This document shows positions 62,792 to 64,000 of a DNA stretch of 64,000 nucleotides, piece by piece. Within the stretch, counting starts at the first letter, position 1; each line of letters starts with the position of its first letter. Source of the DNA: Erpetoichthys calabaricus. Lineage: Eukaryota; Chordata; Cladistia; Polypteriformes; Polypteridae. The stretch covers positions 340,823 to 404,822 of the forward strand of contig NC_041401.2 of the NCBI RefSeq assembly GCF_900747795.2, written 5' to 3'. The notes under the pieces are model-generated. The model ran no database searches and was not told where the DNA came from. It saw only the letters and a program-made list of their open reading frames with translations. Position numbers and translations under genes: made by a program.

Positions 62792-63512
62792 CTACAGTTG
62801 CAGTATCTCCCACATGAGGTTGGCCTCCACGACACAAAGCGCCCGGAAGACCTCTGTGGCCAGCAAGTCACTGGTGACGAAGTCCAGCAGCCTCCTCATT
62901 TGACTCTGTGGGGTCTTCTCACAGAGCACCTCCTCCAGCGCCTCCGGGTGCAGCGTCACGTGCAGCCGGTCTGCCAGCTGTGCCACCTGCTTCACGCCCT
63001 GGATAAGCACCTCCCGCTGCGTGCGCAAGAAGTGCTTCTTATCTGTGCCCATAAAGACAAGTCGGTCAGTTGAGACCCCGTGTCTGAGTTGCAACACCCG
63101 ATCCCACCGACAACGGGCTCCCTCACCCACCTGACACCATGGCATCGGCCTGGCGGGCCTTGGCTTCGTGGTCTGGAGGTGCGGCCCACGGAGAACAGCC
63201 CAGGGCAGCCGGTGCCCCAGTGATGCCGAGCTGCCCAAACCAGGCCTGCAGCTGGGGGTACGTGTCCTGCAGCCCCCGGAGGAGGGCGATGAACTGCTGG
63301 CAGTGGGCATCTCCTTTGGAGAGGAGGGTGTCCAGGAGGTCAATGACCCTGCGCTCGGGGTCCTGGATGCTCCGCAGTCGCCTGTACTCGCGGTCCGTGA
63401 CGAGCGCCTGGCACTGGACATGCTGCAGGACGAGCTGGGGGTCTCCGCTCAGCCACTCGATGAGGTCCACTTTGTGCTTCCGTAGGGTCTGCATTCCGGC
63501 CAGCAGGGGTCA
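62792..63512 (-). CDS. double-CARD protein (gene A, unnamed)
   Basis: Two exons, coding 63494-63131 and 63042-62792, join in phase (donor GTGGGT, acceptor GGGCACAG) and encode 204 residues. The first exon begins at an acceptor near 63512. TGA lies in frame 18 bases before the ATG, so coding starts at 63494 and an untranslated exon lies upstream. Residues 1-91 are CARD-like (LRKHKVDLIEWLSGDPQLVL, YRRLRSIQDPERRVIDLLDT, LLSKGDAHCQQFIALLRGL). A Pro/Ala-rich linker follows. Residues 122-204 resemble the ASC/NLRP1-type CARD (HFLRTQREVLIQGVKQVAQL, EKTPQSQMRRLLDFVT, VFRALCVVEANLMWEILQL). The layout matches gene B without the beta-motif linker, so the pair looks like a tandem duplication. No enzyme or NACHT domain is present. 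A role as adaptor or decoy is inference. Confidence 0.75.
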
Positions 63513-64000
63513 CTAGAAAACAACAGACAGACAGCTGGATATGGGGGGCGTAGTGCGCACGGAGCTAGAAAGACCCTTTAGGTGGGCCGTCTCCTGTCGG
63601 CGAGCCCAGAACTGTAACTGGGCCTCTGCCCTGCCCTGCCCTGCCATTTGTGCCCCCATCCTTAAAAGGCCAATCATAAGGTTTATCCGTCTGCTTGTGT
63701 GACACTTCATGTGACAATGAGCCCTCAGGGTGGGCCCACAAAGACCAGCCACATGCTACACTTGTGACCTGTCAGGGGGGCACTTTGTGATTCTGCTGCC
63801 ACCAGAACATGCCAACTCACCCTGCCTTTTGGCAGAGGGCTATCTGAGCAATGATGCCCAGTGGCCTGTGTCTCTGGTGGCATAATACTGGCACAAGCTG
63901 GGCACACACATTGTGTGTTTCCTTACGCCCGAGTAACACTACACGACTTTTCCGTCGATTTTCGGCCTTCATTTCTATAATCTTAGTGAGTTGTGTCCAA
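63513..64000. other. upstream of CARD gene A, no gene seen
   Basis: Expected to hold the intron and untranslated first exon of gene A. A CTGTCTGTCTGTTGTTTTCTAG acceptor tract on the - strand ends at 63513. The promoter probably lies beyond the window or near its edge. Confidence 0.35.

Overview
The window is vertebrate nuclear DNA, most likely from a ray-finned fish. The genes carry GT/AG introns, and the spacers are crowded with fish-type repeats: L2- and CR1-like LINEs, tRNA- and 5S-rRNA-derived SINEs, and hAT, piggyBac, PIF/Harbinger and Tigger DNA transposons. Abundant CR1/L2 together with a tRNA-headed SINE ending in an ATGG-repeat tail makes me favour a non-teleost lineage such as bichir or reedfish, but that is inference from memory of repeat types.

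Three recognisable host genes lie on the + strand in the order TFPI - CALCRL - ZSWIM2, the same neighbours as human 2q32. TFPI is partial (5' end outside the window): Kunitz-2 exon 2904-3080, a short linker exon 12812-12898, Kunitz-3 exon 21033-21212, and a terminal exon with a basic tail 21374-21438. CALCRL is complete in coding sequence: 12 coding exons from 33666 to 50942 encode 466 residues of a class B GPCR, with a CpG-rich promoter and probable non-coding first exon near 30780-31075. ZSWIM2 is complete: 9 exons from 54257 to 57176 encode 457 residues with SWIM, RING, ZZ and RING domains. Its promoter has a perfect RFX X-box and a CRE.

On the - strand, convergent with ZSWIM2, lie two tandem related genes that I cannot assign to a named family. 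Gene A (62792-63512, 204 aa) and gene B (57288-62254, about 294 aa) each encode an N-terminal NOD/caspase-like CARD followed by a C-terminal CARD resembling that of ASC/NLRP1. Gene B has between its CARDs two copies of a beta-rich motif (GSNxVAP...P..I) that looks like an amyloid-type signalling motif. This pair is the best candidate for an undescribed system: double-CARD adaptors that could bridge a CARD receptor to an inflammasome-type effector.

Layout: 1-21560 TFPI 3' half, with LINE-, SINE- and Tigger-filled introns and a 1.4 kb foldback element; 21560-30780 intergenic; 30780-51530 CALCRL, whose 13 kb intron holds a Harbinger element, an L2 copy interrupted by a SINE and a hAT element, a 2.7 kb foldback piggyBac element and another L2; 51530-54020 intergenic with a small tandem repeat; 54020-57176 ZSWIM2; 57269-64000 the CARD gene pair. 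No rRNA or functional tRNA gene, CRISPR array or prokaryotic feature was seen.
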